Shown here: one piece after another, positions 12,967 to 20,828 of the stretch
How positions within the stretch are numbered: position 1 is the stretch's first letter
How the letters are laid out: each line of letters begins with the position of its first letter
Virus record (IMG/VR): IMGVR_UViG_3300025010_000162
Span: 1-33,563 of that record
DNA length: 33,563 nt
Strand: one strand, 5' to 3'
Origin: a virus
Notes under the pieces: generated by a model
The model's input: the letters and a program-made list of their open reading frames with translations, nothing else
The model's database searches: none
Told to the model about the DNA's origin: nothing
Translations under genes and position numbers: made by a program

Positions 12967-13398
12967 ATGTCCAAAGAATTAATAATTCCTAAATCACTTT
13001 CACATTTCAAAGATGGTTTACATTATTTAGCATTTGATACATTGAATGCTCAAGCGCCAAAAGAAAACAGAGATCATTTGAAGCTTAATGGGTATAATAC
13101 TGTTGAAGAATTGATTAATGGAGATTTTGATTTACAAATTTATCATGCTGAAAACTTGATTATGCATATTGATCTTGAACAAAAAGGAATTTTCTTTACT
13201 GAGGCTTCACTTGAGCAATGTTTAAAGATAGCAAATCTCGGTGAAGATAAAATTATGGAATTATATTCAAAGCATGATATATCTCATGATGGTGGAGATG
13301 ATTTTGATTATGGTCAAAGTTTTCCTGGGATGCTTTTTGATATTATGGATGCTTGTGTAAAAGATGAAACAACTGAAACTGCGGTGTATCTTCAATGA
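12967..13398 (+). CDS. Hypothetical protein, first member of a tandem duplicate pair, 143 aa
   Basis: ATG with GAAAGGAAACAAAT upstream. Similar along its whole length to the gene at 13455: LIIPK, LAF(D/N)TL, (D)FDL(Q/K)IYHAE(N/S)LIMHID, QKGIFFTE(A/T)SLE, and a C-terminal FPG...IM(D/K)ACV. Not recognised as a family. See the duplication finding. Confidence 0.78.
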   Translation: MSKELIIPKSLSHFKDGLHYLAFDTLNAQAPKENRDHLKLNGYNTVEELINGDFDLQIYHAENLIMHIDLEQKGIFFTEASLEQCLKIANLGEDKIMELYSKHDISHDGGDDFDYGQSFPGMLFDIMDACVKDETTETAVYLQ

Positions 13399-13454
13399 CA
13401 AAATATAATTTTGAGCATTATACTGATATGGATAATTTTTCAAAGGAAACAAAT
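13395..13454 (+). repeat. Partial duplicate of the 5' end of the gene at 13886
   Basis: Encodes MTKYNFEHYTDMDNFSK in frame with the next gene; the gene at 13886 begins MSKYSFEHKTDMDNFSK. About 50 bases are nearly identical to 13886-13936. It continues into AAAGGAAACAAATATG, the same sequence that precedes the first duplicate at 12967. This is the scar of a tandem duplication. Confidence 0.75.
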
Positions 13455-13886
13455 ATGCTTAAGTCTTTAATTATCCCAAAACATTTTTCTTACTTTAAAA
13501 AGGACCTACATTTTTTAGCGTTCAATACTCTTGAAGCAAAATTTCATGAAATGATGAAGACTCTAGATTTAAGGCATGAACATTGGGGTTTAATCGAAGA
13601 AAAGATTAATAGAGATTTTGATTTGAAAATTTACCATGCTGAATCATTAATTATGCATATTGATACTATTCAAAAAGGTATCTTCTTTACAGAAACTTCA
13701 CTTGAAAAATGCATTGAAATAGCTAATAAAGATGAACATGATATTATATCTCTTTATGCATCTCATGGATTTTCCTATAATGGTGAAGACGATTTTTATG
13801 ATGTTCAAGGTTTTCCTGGATGGGTTCTTAATATTATGAAAGCTTGTGTTGATGATAAATCTATTGAAACTTTAGTACATTTCTAA
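13455..13886 (+). CDS. Hypothetical protein, second member of the tandem pair, 143 aa
   Basis: The ATG at 13455 has the same AAAGGAAACAAAT ribosome-binding region as its paralogue at 12967. The reading frame is also open from an ATG at 13395 that overlaps the upstream stop (ATGA), which would add 20 residues copied from another gene; a fused product is possible. Conserved with the first copy in the IYHAE.LIMHID and QKGIFFTE.SLE blocks, and diverged in the middle. Not recognised. Confidence 0.76.
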   Translation: MLKSLIIPKHFSYFKKDLHFLAFNTLEAKFHEMMKTLDLRHEHWGLIEEKINRDFDLKIYHAESLIMHIDTIQKGIFFTETSLEKCIEIANKDEHDIISLYASHGFSYNGEDDFYDVQGFPGWVLNIMKACVDDKSIETLVHF

Positions 13887-14062
13887 TGAGTAAATATAGT
13901 TTTGAACATAAAACTGATATGGATAATTTTTCAAAGAAAGATTTTACATTGGCTATTGAGGTAGTCGAAGGTTTAATAAGTAGGACTACTAATCCACTTG
14001 AGTTAAGGAAATGGAAAACTCGATTAGATGATCTTAAAAGAAGGATGAAAAAATTAAAATGA
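13886..14062 (+). CDS. Small basic hypothetical protein, 58 aa
   Basis: ATG shares its A with the upstream TAA and the stop overlaps the next ATG (ATGA). Product starts MSKYSFEHKTDMDNFSKK and ends LDDLKRRMKKLK, a basic helix. Its 5' end is the source of the duplicated fragment at 13395. Not recognised. Confidence 0.7.
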   Translation: MSKYSFEHKTDMDNFSKKDFTLAIEVVEGLISRTTNPLELRKWKTRLDDLKRRMKKLK

Positions 14063-14583
14063 GAAAAGGTTATAATAAAATTACTAGTAATAGAATTTAT
14101 ATTACTTATTCTGACAGTAATGGAAAACTTCATCTTCAGGGTAAAAGACAAATTGATAAGTACAAAGACCATCCGTTAATTAAAGTGGCAGTAAAAGAAA
14201 AGTCAAAAATTGCTATGGTTAAGTTTATCAGAGGTAATTACAAAGAATATATTAGCCTTAGAACTGCTCTTGATATAGTGAATGCTATTATGATAGGCTC
14301 TCATAAAGATTTCTTAACCACAATGGAGGTTCTTGATACAGAATTTACTTATTGTGGTCCTATAGAAAGTTCTTTTTCAAAATTTAAGAAATTTAACCTT
14401 GCAGAAGTTTTACTATTAGAAGAAGAACTAAAACTAATTGAAACATCAAAACTCAAAACAATGAGGACGTCATTAAAAGAATTGGTTTTTGCAGAAATGT
14501 ATAGCTTTTTTAAGAATCAACCCCCATCAATATTAATACAAAACTTTCAAGCATTTTCAAAAGAAATAATAAGAAGAACATGA
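14059..14583 (+). CDS. Basic hypothetical protein, 174 aa
   Basis: ATGA overlaps on both sides. The N-terminus is beta-like and basic (GYNKITSNRIYITYSDSNGK), the rest helical. Not recognised. It sits in a tightly coupled run with two zinc-ribbon-like genes. Confidence 0.75.
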   Translation: MRKGYNKITSNRIYITYSDSNGKLHLQGKRQIDKYKDHPLIKVAVKEKSKIAMVKFIRGNYKEYISLRTALDIVNAIMIGSHKDFLTTMEVLDTEFTYCGPIESSFSKFKKFNLAEVLLLEEELKLIETSKLKTMRTSLKELVFAEMYSFFKNQPPSILIQNFQAFSKEIIRRT

Positions 14584-14765
14584 AAACTATAAAACTTAAA
14601 AAACTTGTCGAAAGAGAAACTAAAGATTATGGCAATCTTTTAGAAGAAGCTCTTTGTGGAAATTGTGATGGAGTATTATTAGGATATGATGAAGAGATCT
14701 GTCCAAGTTGTGGTTGTTTAGTAGATTGGAATATCAAAGCAGAAATTATCAAAGCTGAGGAATAG
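14580..14765 (+). CDS. Small zinc-ribbon protein, 61 aa
   Basis: Two Cys pairs, CGNC (about 26-29) and CPSC (42-45) followed by GC, form a rubredoxin or zinc-ribbon-like knuckle between a basic N-terminus and an acidic tail. Probably binds one zinc ion; may contact nucleic acid or protein. ATGA overlap upstream; the next gene begins directly after the stop. Confidence 0.76.
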   Translation: MKTIKLKKLVERETKDYGNLLEEALCGNCDGVLLGYDEEICPSCGCLVDWNIKAEIIKAEE

Positions 14766-15002
14766 ATGGCTTTTAGTAAAGATAGAGAAAGACAGAGGGA
14801 TCAGGCAATTATAAACAATTATAAATCCATTGTATTTGGGCAGGTCAAATCTATACAGATTACTTTTATCTGTCCTTGTTGTCATCAATATGAAAAGTTG
14901 GGTTTCTCAGAGGGTTTATTTTTATTGGATTTCAAAGAGCATCAATATAAGCATAAAGCTTGTGGTAATGTTTTTCCATTAAAGATTCAAATGCCAAAAT
15001 GA
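14766..15002 (+). CDS. Small Cys-containing basic protein, 78 aa
   Basis: ATG immediately after the upstream TAG. CPCC (about 36-39) and a later HKACG could form a zinc site with a nearby His. Basic, Arg-rich N-terminus (SKDRERQRD). Not recognised. Confidence 0.72.
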   Translation: MAFSKDRERQRDQAIINNYKSIVFGQVKSIQITFICPCCHQYEKLGFSEGLFLLDFKEHQYKHKACGNVFPLKIQMPK

Positions 15003-15011
15003 CAGAGATAT

Positions 15012-15019
15012 TATACTTG
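15012..15019 (+). promoter_or_regulatory. Bacteroidota-type promoter (TATACTTG, one mismatch)
   Basis: AGATATTATACTTGTATTGT followed by CAATTAAAAAGAGGT, the usual downstream pattern. 29 bases before the ATG at 15048. Confidence 0.62.
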
Positions 15020-15047
15020 TATTGTCAATTAAAAAGAGGTAATATAT

Positions 15048-16085
15048 ATGATGAAGATTAAAGTAGCAGACTATTTTGCAACTTCAGGGTCTGATCAAAT
15101 GTCAATTTCATTACCAAATAATCTATTAATTGGTAACAGATTATACTTAATGAAAGGCTCAGAAGTTTATTTTAAAGTCTCTTGGGGAAGGTTAATCTTG
15201 AAAATTGAATTTTTTCTTGAGCATACTAAAGATCAAGGCTATTATTTATTACATAATGCTTCTGATCATAAATATATCCTTCCAAGAAATTTACCATTCT
15301 TTAATAAATATTTTTCTTGCATTGAGTATTTTGATGTAGTAGATGCTAATCCAAATATTAACTCAATAACAATATCTTCTAGATTTATATTTAAATTATT
15401 GTTTCTTCAAAGATATAGCTCTTTTAATGATGTTAAAATTTTCTTAAGAAGATTAGTATTTAAAGGGAAAAAAGAAAATAAAAATGAAAATGAAAATATA
15501 CCTGTTGAGGCTGCAAATGTGGCAGATCAATCAATAACTCAAGAGAATTATAATCCAGAGCTTTTTGCGCTTCAATCAAAGAAACATGCAGAAGCTCTTA
15601 AAAAACTAGAATCAAAAATTAAAGTAATTGATGTTAACAAGTTAAGTAAACATGACCGTTACTGTGGTTTATATAGCTCAAGGAATCATATCCCAAGAAT
15701 CAGATTCAGTTCCTATTTTAGAAGTCTTTTGAATTGTAAATTGTCTGCTATTAATGATGTTGATGATACTGATTCAAGAATTACATACATCATTGAGAAT
15801 GTGGTTGAAGATGATAATTTATTAAAGTTTTGTATTATGATAGAAAAATCATTAACAGGTAAAAAGATATCTTGTGTTGGTGATAGAGCTTATCTTGAAA
15901 GAGCGCACAGACTGCAAGGAGCCCCGTCTGAATTTACAATAGCTAAGAATGTATTTGAGCCAATATATAAATTGGTTGGTACAGCAAAACCTACTAATAT
16001 TAGCTTTGATGAAACATATAAGACTTTAGCTATTTGTTTTGAGTTAGACAAGACTTCAAAAACACCATATAAGTTTGATAAATAA
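15048..16085 (+). CDS. Hypothetical protein, 345 aa
   Basis: ATG ATG with AGAGGT upstream. Two regions are joined by a Lys/Asn/Glu linker at about 139-160 (KGKKENKNENENIPVE). The first is beta-rich (SISLPNNLLIGNRLYLM); the second is mixed (KHDRYCGLYSSRNHIPRIRF). The linker with AAAGAAAATAAAAATGAAAA-type repeats looks like slippage-prone DNA. No membrane helix. The largest unknown gene of this array. Not recognised. Confidence 0.8.
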   Translation: MMKIKVADYFATSGSDQMSISLPNNLLIGNRLYLMKGSEVYFKVSWGRLILKIEFFLEHTKDQGYYLLHNASDHKYILPRNLPFFNKYFSCIEYFDVVDANPNINSITISSRFIFKLLFLQRYSSFNDVKIFLRRLVFKGKKENKNENENIPVEAANVADQSITQENYNPELFALQSKKHAEALKKLESKIKVIDVNKLSKHDRYCGLYSSRNHIPRIRFSSYFRSLLNCKLSAINDVDDTDSRITYIIENVVEDDNLLKFCIMIEKSLTGKKISCVGDRAYLERAHRLQGAPSEFTIAKNVFEPIYKLVGTAKPTNISFDETYKTLAICFELDKTSKTPYKFDK

Positions 16086-16099
16086 CAGGAGACATACTT

Positions 16100-16447
16100 T
16101 TGAATACTTTTAATTTTAAAGCATCAATGATTATAGTTTTCTTAATAATCACTATTATATGGATGGTGGTGTTTATGATTAAGAAAGAACATCAGTATAA
16201 AAGAAAGATTATTGTTGAGAAAGTACTGTCAACTAGCTTAAATAAATATTCAATAAATTATTATATTCAATCAGTCGGATGGATAACTGAATTCTCAGAT
16301 ATAGTATCAAAAGGGAATATAGTAAAAGTTGAATATGATGAAGTATACGTAAGAATTCCTTTGTGGTATTTCCCTTTTTCTTATGGTAATAATTCTTTTA
16401 CTTATATTCACTCAAAAGGTATAAGTATTGAACCTATAATAAATTAA
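16100..16447 (+). CDS. Membrane-anchored protein, 115 aa, TTG start
   Basis: TTG at 16100 is supported by ACAGGAG eight bases upstream. One helix at about 9-27 (MIIVFLIITIIWMVVFMI), then a basic stretch and a beta-rich domain. Not recognised. Followed by a lipoprotein gene, so both may act in the envelope. Confidence 0.72.
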   Translation: MNTFNFKASMIIVFLIITIIWMVVFMIKKEHQYKRKIIVEKVLSTSLNKYSINYYIQSVGWITEFSDIVSKGNIVKVEYDEVYVRIPLWYFPFSYGNNSFTYIHSKGISIEPIIN

Positions 16448-16482
16448 TTTTAAATCTTGTTAATAAACTAAAAGGTATATAA

Positions 16483-16743
16483 ATGAAATTTTACAGAATG
16501 CTTTTAATAACTTGGTTGTTACTAACATTTATAGGTTGTGCTCCCAAACAAAAAATTATTACTGGGTATGAAACTAAAATAATTTTTGTTCAAGAAAATA
16601 ATTATGAATCTAATAAAAGATTTAATGAGTTAACTACTGCTGGGTGGGAAATTAAATCAAGCCGAAGAGCATGGACTGGTTCAAGACGCGATATGAAATG
16701 GGGTACAGAGTATTCTATGCAAAAAGCTATTTATTCAGAATGA
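16483..16743 (+). CDS. Small lipoprotein, 86 aa
   Basis: Type II signal peptide: MKFYRMLLITWLLLTFIGC with lipobox TFIGC and lipidated Cys19. The mature part has FNELTTAGWEIKSSRRAWTG, resembling the RFNELGAEGWELV-type motif of small DUF4177-like proteins. ATG with AAAGGTAT upstream. Likely on the inner or outer membrane; a role in superinfection exclusion or lysis control is possible but not shown. Confidence 0.8.
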   Translation: MKFYRMLLITWLLLTFIGCAPKQKIITGYETKIIFVQENNYESNKRFNELTTAGWEIKSSRRAWTGSRRDMKWGTEYSMQKAIYSE

Positions 16744-16748
16744 TGTAT

Positions 16749-16756
16749 TATATTTG
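16749..16756 (+). promoter_or_regulatory. Bacteroidota-type promoter (TATATTTG), best-conserved class
   Basis: GATGTATTATATTTGTTTTG followed by TCAATCAAAA, starting within the stop codon of the lipoprotein gene. 37 bases before the ATG at 16793. Confidence 0.78.
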
Positions 16757-16792
16757 TTTTGTCAATCAAAAACAAATTGAAAAAGGTTTGAT

Positions 16793-16987
16793 ATGGATAG
16801 TAAGTTAAATTTTATTGAAGCATCTAATCCATTTGAAAAGACCTTTGTTCTAAAAAACCATCATCATATAATATCTAAGCAAAAAACTATTACTGCTAAA
16901 AAGACTCTTGGTAGAAATGACTTTTGTTTTTGTGGTAGTGGAAAGAAATATAAATTTTGTTGTATTGATAAAAGAGGAATCATATGA
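16793..16987 (+). CDS. Small SEC-C motif protein, 64 aa
   Basis: The C-terminal part is LGRNDFCFCGSGKKYKFCC (39-57), a full SEC-C zinc motif with ligands Cys45, Cys47, Cys56 and Cys57 or a nearby His. In SecA this motif contacts SecB and the ribosome; it also occurs as a small adaptor in other proteins. Here it forms nearly the whole protein behind a short N-terminus with HHH. A decoy for SecA partners or a ribosome-binding factor are possibilities. ATGA overlap with the next gene. Confidence 0.88.
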   Translation: MDSKLNFIEASNPFEKTFVLKNHHHIISKQKTITAKKTLGRNDFCFCGSGKKYKFCCIDKRGII

Positions 16988-17355
16988 AACTCAATAAAGC
17001 TCAAATATCTGCAATTGCGTCAAAGATTAAAAATGCTAGAATATTACAGATTGTAAAAGAAAAGAAACGATTAGAAAAAGATGCATCAGTCAATTTATCC
17101 TTGGGTAACTGTTTAGCTATCATTAAGAGAGCAGAAGATTTATTGAATAAACTACCTTTTAAAGCAGATGTCTATATATCTTCTTATTCTGTAACAACTC
17201 AAGAATCTGCAGTTAAAGATAAATTAATTGATGCAAGAATTGAAGCTTTGAAAATTAATACTAATCATGAAAGTATAATGGAAGAGATTCAATTGGCTTT
17301 GATCGATTCAAAAGATCTTGAAACACTGTTAAGTAAATTTGATATTAAATTATAA
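16984..17355 (+). CDS. Helical hypothetical protein, 123 aa
   Basis: ATGA overlap with the SEC-C gene, RBS-like AGAGGAAT upstream. Lys/Glu-rich helices (SKIKNARILQIVKEKKRLEK), probably a coiled coil. Not recognised. The next ATG directly follows the stop. Confidence 0.75.
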   Translation: MKLNKAQISAIASKIKNARILQIVKEKKRLEKDASVNLSLGNCLAIIKRAEDLLNKLPFKADVYISSYSVTTQESAVKDKLIDARIEALKINTNHESIMEEIQLALIDSKDLETLLSKFDIKL

Positions 17356-17550
17356 ATGGAATCATTTCAATATATTCCAGAATATATTTTTTCAAAAGAG
17401 ATTCCAATGTGGGTTGATTCTTTGGTATTGGAGTTTAGAAAGAGAAATGGTATTAGAAAATCAAATAACTCTTTTGTTTACAGAGATGAATTACAGTTTG
17501 TACATAGAAATATGCCAAAGGTACTAGATTATTCAAAAGGGAATAAATAA
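17356..17550 (+). CDS. Small hypothetical protein, 64 aa
   Basis: ATG at 17356 follows the TAA directly. Contains FSKEIPMWVDSLVLEFRKRN. An overlapping ORF in another frame (17339-17527) is a shadow. Not recognised. Confidence 0.68.
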   Translation: MESFQYIPEYIFSKEIPMWVDSLVLEFRKRNGIRKSNNSFVYRDELQFVHRNMPKVLDYSKGNK

Positions 17551-17552
17551 CA

Positions 17553-18035
17553 ATGAAGCATTTGCAAAAACACTTGTTAATTATAATCGAAAAAGTAACA
17601 CCAGAATTAAGAATACTTATTACCAATTCAAAATTTGGTAGAAAGTTTAATGCTTTTTTTCTGAATGATGAAGACTCACAAGATTTTCATTTTATAATAC
17701 CTTCAGACTTAATTATACATAATATTGATGAAGATTTAAGAAATGAATTTGGTGTTTTGGAATTCCAAGTTTGTGCACTTCTTCCTGATAAGATATATAC
17801 TTCAATAGATAGTTCCAAAATACCAAATGCAAGATTTCTTGAAGATGCTGCAGAACACCTTGAGACACAGGCTCAGGTCTTCATTCAGAGGAGAAATAAG
17901 TCTCCTGAGCAATTCTTATCCAAGATGCTTGATAGAATACTTTTGTTTGCAATTGATCATATAAAGCCAGAATCAATTGAAGTACCCGTAAAATCATCTG
18001 TTACAATACATCAGTTTCCAAAGAGTACATCATAA
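17553..18035 (+). CDS. Hypothetical protein, 160 aa
   Basis: Begins 2 bases after the upstream stop (AAATAACAATG). Mixed alpha/beta with an acidic middle and VFIQRRNKSPEQFLSKMLDR. Not recognised. Soluble. Confidence 0.74.
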   Translation: MKHLQKHLLIIIEKVTPELRILITNSKFGRKFNAFFLNDEDSQDFHFIIPSDLIIHNIDEDLRNEFGVLEFQVCALLPDKIYTSIDSSKIPNARFLEDAAEHLETQAQVFIQRRNKSPEQFLSKMLDRILLFAIDHIKPESIEVPVKSSVTIHQFPKSTS

Positions 18036-18054
18036 TTTCAAATATAGGATAAAT

Positions 18055-18273
18055 ATGTTAAATGAGCTTATCTTATTAATTGTTTCATATGTGGTTCAAT
18101 TGTTTGTTCTCATAATACTTGTAATAGATGGATATCCATATATTGAAACTAAGAAACAATTTCACATTTTAATGATACCTTTTATTTTATGGTTTTTCTT
18201 GCTCTATAGAATGTGTATTAATCTAATTGATACTTTTAATGATATTAAAGAATATTTTAAGGATTTAGATTGA
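18055..18273 (+). CDS. Small membrane protein with two helices, 72 aa
   Basis: ATG with TAGGATAAAT upstream. Helices at about 3-25 (LNELILLIVSYVVQLFVLII) and 38-55 (ILMIPFILWFFLLY), and an acidic tail. Immediately precedes the triplicated Cys-rich family and overlaps its first member by one base (TGATG). Not recognised. Confidence 0.74.
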   Translation: MLNELILLIVSYVVQLFVLIILVIDGYPYIETKKQFHILMIPFILWFFLLYRMCINLIDTFNDIKEYFKDLD

Positions 18274-18689
18274 TGGGATATGGTCAAAAAAACATTGATG
18301 CACTTCAAGAAATTATTAAACGTTATGAGTCTATAACGGATGATATGATAAAAAAAGTATATGTTGAGTATAAAGAACGTCACCAATTATCCTTAATTAC
18401 TGAAAAAGAAATATGGGAAAGAATGCCATATCTTGTTAAAAAAGAATATATTTTGGATGGACATGAATGTTTATTATGTAAATCATTATATAAAGAGTCT
18501 GTTACTGATAAAAATTGTAAGTTTTGTATTTTATATGATAGACAAGAGTATAAATTTTGTACTTTTCATATTACTTATATATCTTTTGATTCAAATTGCA
18601 CAAATCATTTAATGGTTTATGAAATGATTAAAGCAAGGATTAATTATTTGAAAAAAGTATTAAAAGAAAAGGCTGGAATTGAATTATGA
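18273..18689 (+). CDS. Cys-rich protein, copy 1 of a tandem triplicate, 138 aa
   Basis: Start ATG 18273 overlaps the upstream TGA. Shares with the next two genes a helix (NIDALQEIIKRYESIT), a motif (E)CLLCKSL, a CKFCIL knuckle and a C-terminal helix ending ARINYLKKVL. The CxxC...CxxC...C pattern suggests one or two zinc sites. Not recognised as a known family; ATGA overlap with copy 2. Confidence 0.78.
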   Translation: MGYGQKNIDALQEIIKRYESITDDMIKKVYVEYKERHQLSLITEKEIWERMPYLVKKEYILDGHECLLCKSLYKESVTDKNCKFCILYDRQEYKFCTFHITYISFDSNCTNHLMVYEMIKARINYLKKVLKEKAGIEL

Positions 18690-19078
18690 TATACTCTAAA
18701 GAGCATATTGATGCTTTGAAAGAAGTCATTAAACGTTATGAGTCTATAACGGATATTGATATATTAAGAATACATTCTAAGCATAAAGCTACTTATCATC
18801 CTTATACTTGGGAAAAGATGCCTTATTTAATTAGAAAAGAATTAGTATTTGAAGATGGAGAATGTTTATTGTGTAAGTCCCTTAATAAAAATACTATTAT
18901 TGATAAAGAATGTATGAAATGTATTTTATTTGTTGATGAACATCCTTGTGTTAAGAGCTCTACCTACTTATTAATGGGAGAACACTGTCTTTCTATAATT
19001 CATCTTGTCAAACTTATTAATGCAAGAATTAAATATTTGAAAAGAATATTAAGTGAAAAAACAGGTGTTGAGCTATGA
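18686..19078 (+). CDS. Cys-rich protein, copy 2 of the triplicate, 130 aa
   Basis: ATGA overlaps on both sides. MIYSKEHIDALKEVIKRYES, ECLLCKSL, CMKCIL and ARIKYLKRIL align with copy 1. The DNA encoding the KRYESIT block is almost identical to copy 1 (AAACGTTATGAGTCTATAAC), so part of the duplication is recent or under conversion. Confidence 0.78.
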   Translation: MIYSKEHIDALKEVIKRYESITDIDILRIHSKHKATYHPYTWEKMPYLIRKELVFEDGECLLCKSLNKNTIIDKECMKCILFVDEHPCVKSSTYLLMGEHCLSIIHLVKLINARIKYLKRILSEKTGVEL

Positions 19079-19488
19079 CATATTCTAAAGAACATATTGA
19101 TACTTTAAAAGAGGTTATTCGACGATATAGAAGTATTACTGAGAAACAAGTTTATAAAGAATTAGAAGACTTTTCTGCAGGAAAAGTGCCCAAGAAATTA
19201 AAAAATAAATATGTTCTAAACGTATTTGGTACTTGTTTATTATGTGAGCAAGTTTATTTTCCATATCATTTTTTTGGTATGTCAGATAATTGTAATAAAT
19301 GTATTTTAGGTCAAGATGATCATTTTAAGAGATGTAAATCTCATCCTAGTTACATACTTTATGATTATGAGGATTTACCTCCCTCACCTAAAGCTATATT
19401 AAAATTGTTAAATGATAGAGCTGATTATCTTCAGTCTATTTTGAATAAATATTCAATGGAATTATTAGATGAGCTTAAGAAAGATTAA
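19075..19488 (+). CDS. Cys-rich protein, copy 3 of the triplicate, 137 aa
   Basis: ATGA overlap with copy 2. MTYSKEHIDTLKEVIRRYRS, CLLCEQVYF, CNKCIL and RADYLQSIL keep the family frame, but the middle is diverged and the C-terminus is longer. It overlaps the next gene by 20 bases. Confidence 0.77.
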   Translation: MTYSKEHIDTLKEVIRRYRSITEKQVYKELEDFSAGKVPKKLKNKYVLNVFGTCLLCEQVYFPYHFFGMSDNCNKCILGQDDHFKRCKSHPSYILYDYEDLPPSPKAILKLLNDRADYLQSILNKYSMELLDELKKD

Positions 19489-19660
19489 AACAGCCAGTAA
19501 GACTTTGAAGAAACAGCAGATTATTTCAAAAGCAACAACTTCAAAATTACAAGAAGCAGTTCCTGAATTATTGGATATATTACGCAGTGGAGACTATTCT
19601 CATAACAGGTCTCTTCAAACTATTGAAATAACAATCTCAGTAACTTATGACACTAAGTAA
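19469..19660 (+). CDS. Small basic hypothetical protein, 63 aa
   Basis: ATG at 19469 within the end of the upstream gene. Basic N-terminus (SLRKIKTASKTLKKQQ), then VPELLDILRSGDY and a beta-like tail. No strong ribosome-binding site; overlap suggests coupling. Not recognised. Confidence 0.62.
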   Translation: MSLRKIKTASKTLKKQQIISKATTSKLQEAVPELLDILRSGDYSHNRSLQTIEITISVTYDTK

Positions 19661-19841
19661 TATTAGAACAAAAATCATTTCTGAAAATATTAATATTGTT
19701 TTGAGACATGAGAAAGAATTAACTGATTGGGAATTAGGTTTCATAAAGAGTACGCATAAATATTATACTCAAAAAGGAGATCTTTCACCAAGACATTTTA
19801 ATACACTGAAGAATGTCGCAGATAAATATAGAAATAAATAA
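19647..19841 (+). CDS. Small basic hypothetical protein, 64 aa
   Basis: ATG at 19647 overlaps the upstream gene by 14 bases. Contains ELTDWELGFIKSTHKYYTQK and LSPRHFNTL, a pattern reminiscent of small phage proteins with an LTxWExxFI(xS) segment near recombination genes. Function not assigned. Confidence 0.66.
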   Translation: MTLSNIRTKIISENINIVLRHEKELTDWELGFIKSTHKYYTQKGDLSPRHFNTLKNVADKYRNK

Positions 19842-19854
19842 ATTGAGGTACAAA

Positions 19855-20319
19855 ATGAAAGCAGTAATAAAAATATCTGAAGATGAATTAATGAGTCGCT
19901 CTGATTGTGTTAAAGAGACCAGAGAAAATATTGATAAAATAGATGAGATCTTAGCTCATAAAGGCCCTATTCGAATTGATGGCTTCAAAATTAGATTGGC
20001 AAACGACCAGGATATTGATGATCAAACTACGATAACATTATCAGACGCTTTCATTGAAGACATTCTTTCAAAAACTGTTCTTGTAGATAGCCTTCTCAAA
20101 TTGAAGAAACAATATCAAGAGGTTATTGTTGGAGAGCTCACTTTTCCAATACTAGATAATAGTTTGATGAAAAATCTTTTGAATATTCGGTCTTATATAA
20201 TTGAATACAATAACTTGGAGTCAGAATACAAAGTTATTGACCGAATATATCTACCATCTGCTTTGCAAGGAATTCAAGAATTGATTGATAAGCTTGAGGT
20301 TAAAGATGAAAACTTATAA
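19855..20319 (+). CDS. Hypothetical coiled-coil protein, paralogue of the gene at 20520, 154 aa
   Basis: ATG at 19855 with ATTGAGGT upstream. Two helical segments flank a beta-like middle: NIDKIDEILAHKG, then IDDQTTITLSDAFIEDIL, then LLKLKKQYQEVIVGELTF. The gene at 20520 repeats this layout (NKIDEIDALLLKD, YIITISEDLLPDL, KLKNLRKNYIKFIEDELPF). Not recognised. Confidence 0.74.
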   Translation: MKAVIKISEDELMSRSDCVKETRENIDKIDEILAHKGPIRIDGFKIRLANDQDIDDQTTITLSDAFIEDILSKTVLVDSLLKLKKQYQEVIVGELTFPILDNSLMKNLLNIRSYIIEYNNLESEYKVIDRIYLPSALQGIQELIDKLEVKDENL

Positions 20320-20533
20320 TGAAATTGCTATTTTTGAGAGTATTGATAATACTAAAAGGATTGAAACAGAAGCCAATTTGTTTATGGAACATTTGAGAAA
20401 GACTAAGAATGATTTAACAATTAAAGTTCTATTATCAACCTCACAATCACATTCTCTTTATGGTGGTGCACCAATCACAACAACTATTTGTATACATTAT
20501 TCATATAAGGAAGACGTAAATGGGACAAATTAA
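20306..20533 (+). CDS. Small hypothetical protein, 75 aa
   Basis: ATG at 20306 with CTTGAGGT upstream; overlaps both neighbours by 14 bases. Sits between two paralogues. Contains a HSLYGGAPITTTICIHYSY strand-rich end. Not recognised. Confidence 0.7.
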   Translation: MKTYNEIAIFESIDNTKRIETEANLFMEHLRKTKNDLTIKVLLSTSQSHSLYGGAPITTTICIHYSYKEDVNGTN

Positions 20534-20828
20534 ATTGACTTTGCAAGAATTTCAAAAAAAGATTAAGATTATATCACAGCTTCAAAACAAGATAGATGAA
20601 ATTGATGCATTGTTGTTGAAAGATTCTGATTCAATTGAAGTTACTAATCTTTCATTGAGAAAAAGTTTGTTACCACATGAACCAAGATACATAATAACAA
20701 TTTCTGAAGATCTTTTACCTGACCTTGAATTAGAATCTGCTATTATTTCCAAATTGAAAAATTTGAGAAAGAATTATATTAAATTTATTGAAGATGAATT
20801 ACCTTTTAAAAATGGAGATGAATTGTGA
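20520..20828 (+). CDS. Hypothetical protein, shorter paralogue of the gene at 19855, 102 aa
   Basis: ATG at 20520 overlapping the upstream gene by 14 bases. Starts KLTLQEFQKKIKIISQLQNK and keeps the helix-beta-helix layout of its paralogue but lacks the last 40 or so residues. Its TGA overlaps a GTG that opens a very short related frame. Confidence 0.73.
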   Translation: MGQIKLTLQEFQKKIKIISQLQNKIDEIDALLLKDSDSIEVTNLSLRKSLLPHEPRYIITISEDLLPDLELESAIISKLKNLRKNYIKFIEDELPFKNGDEL

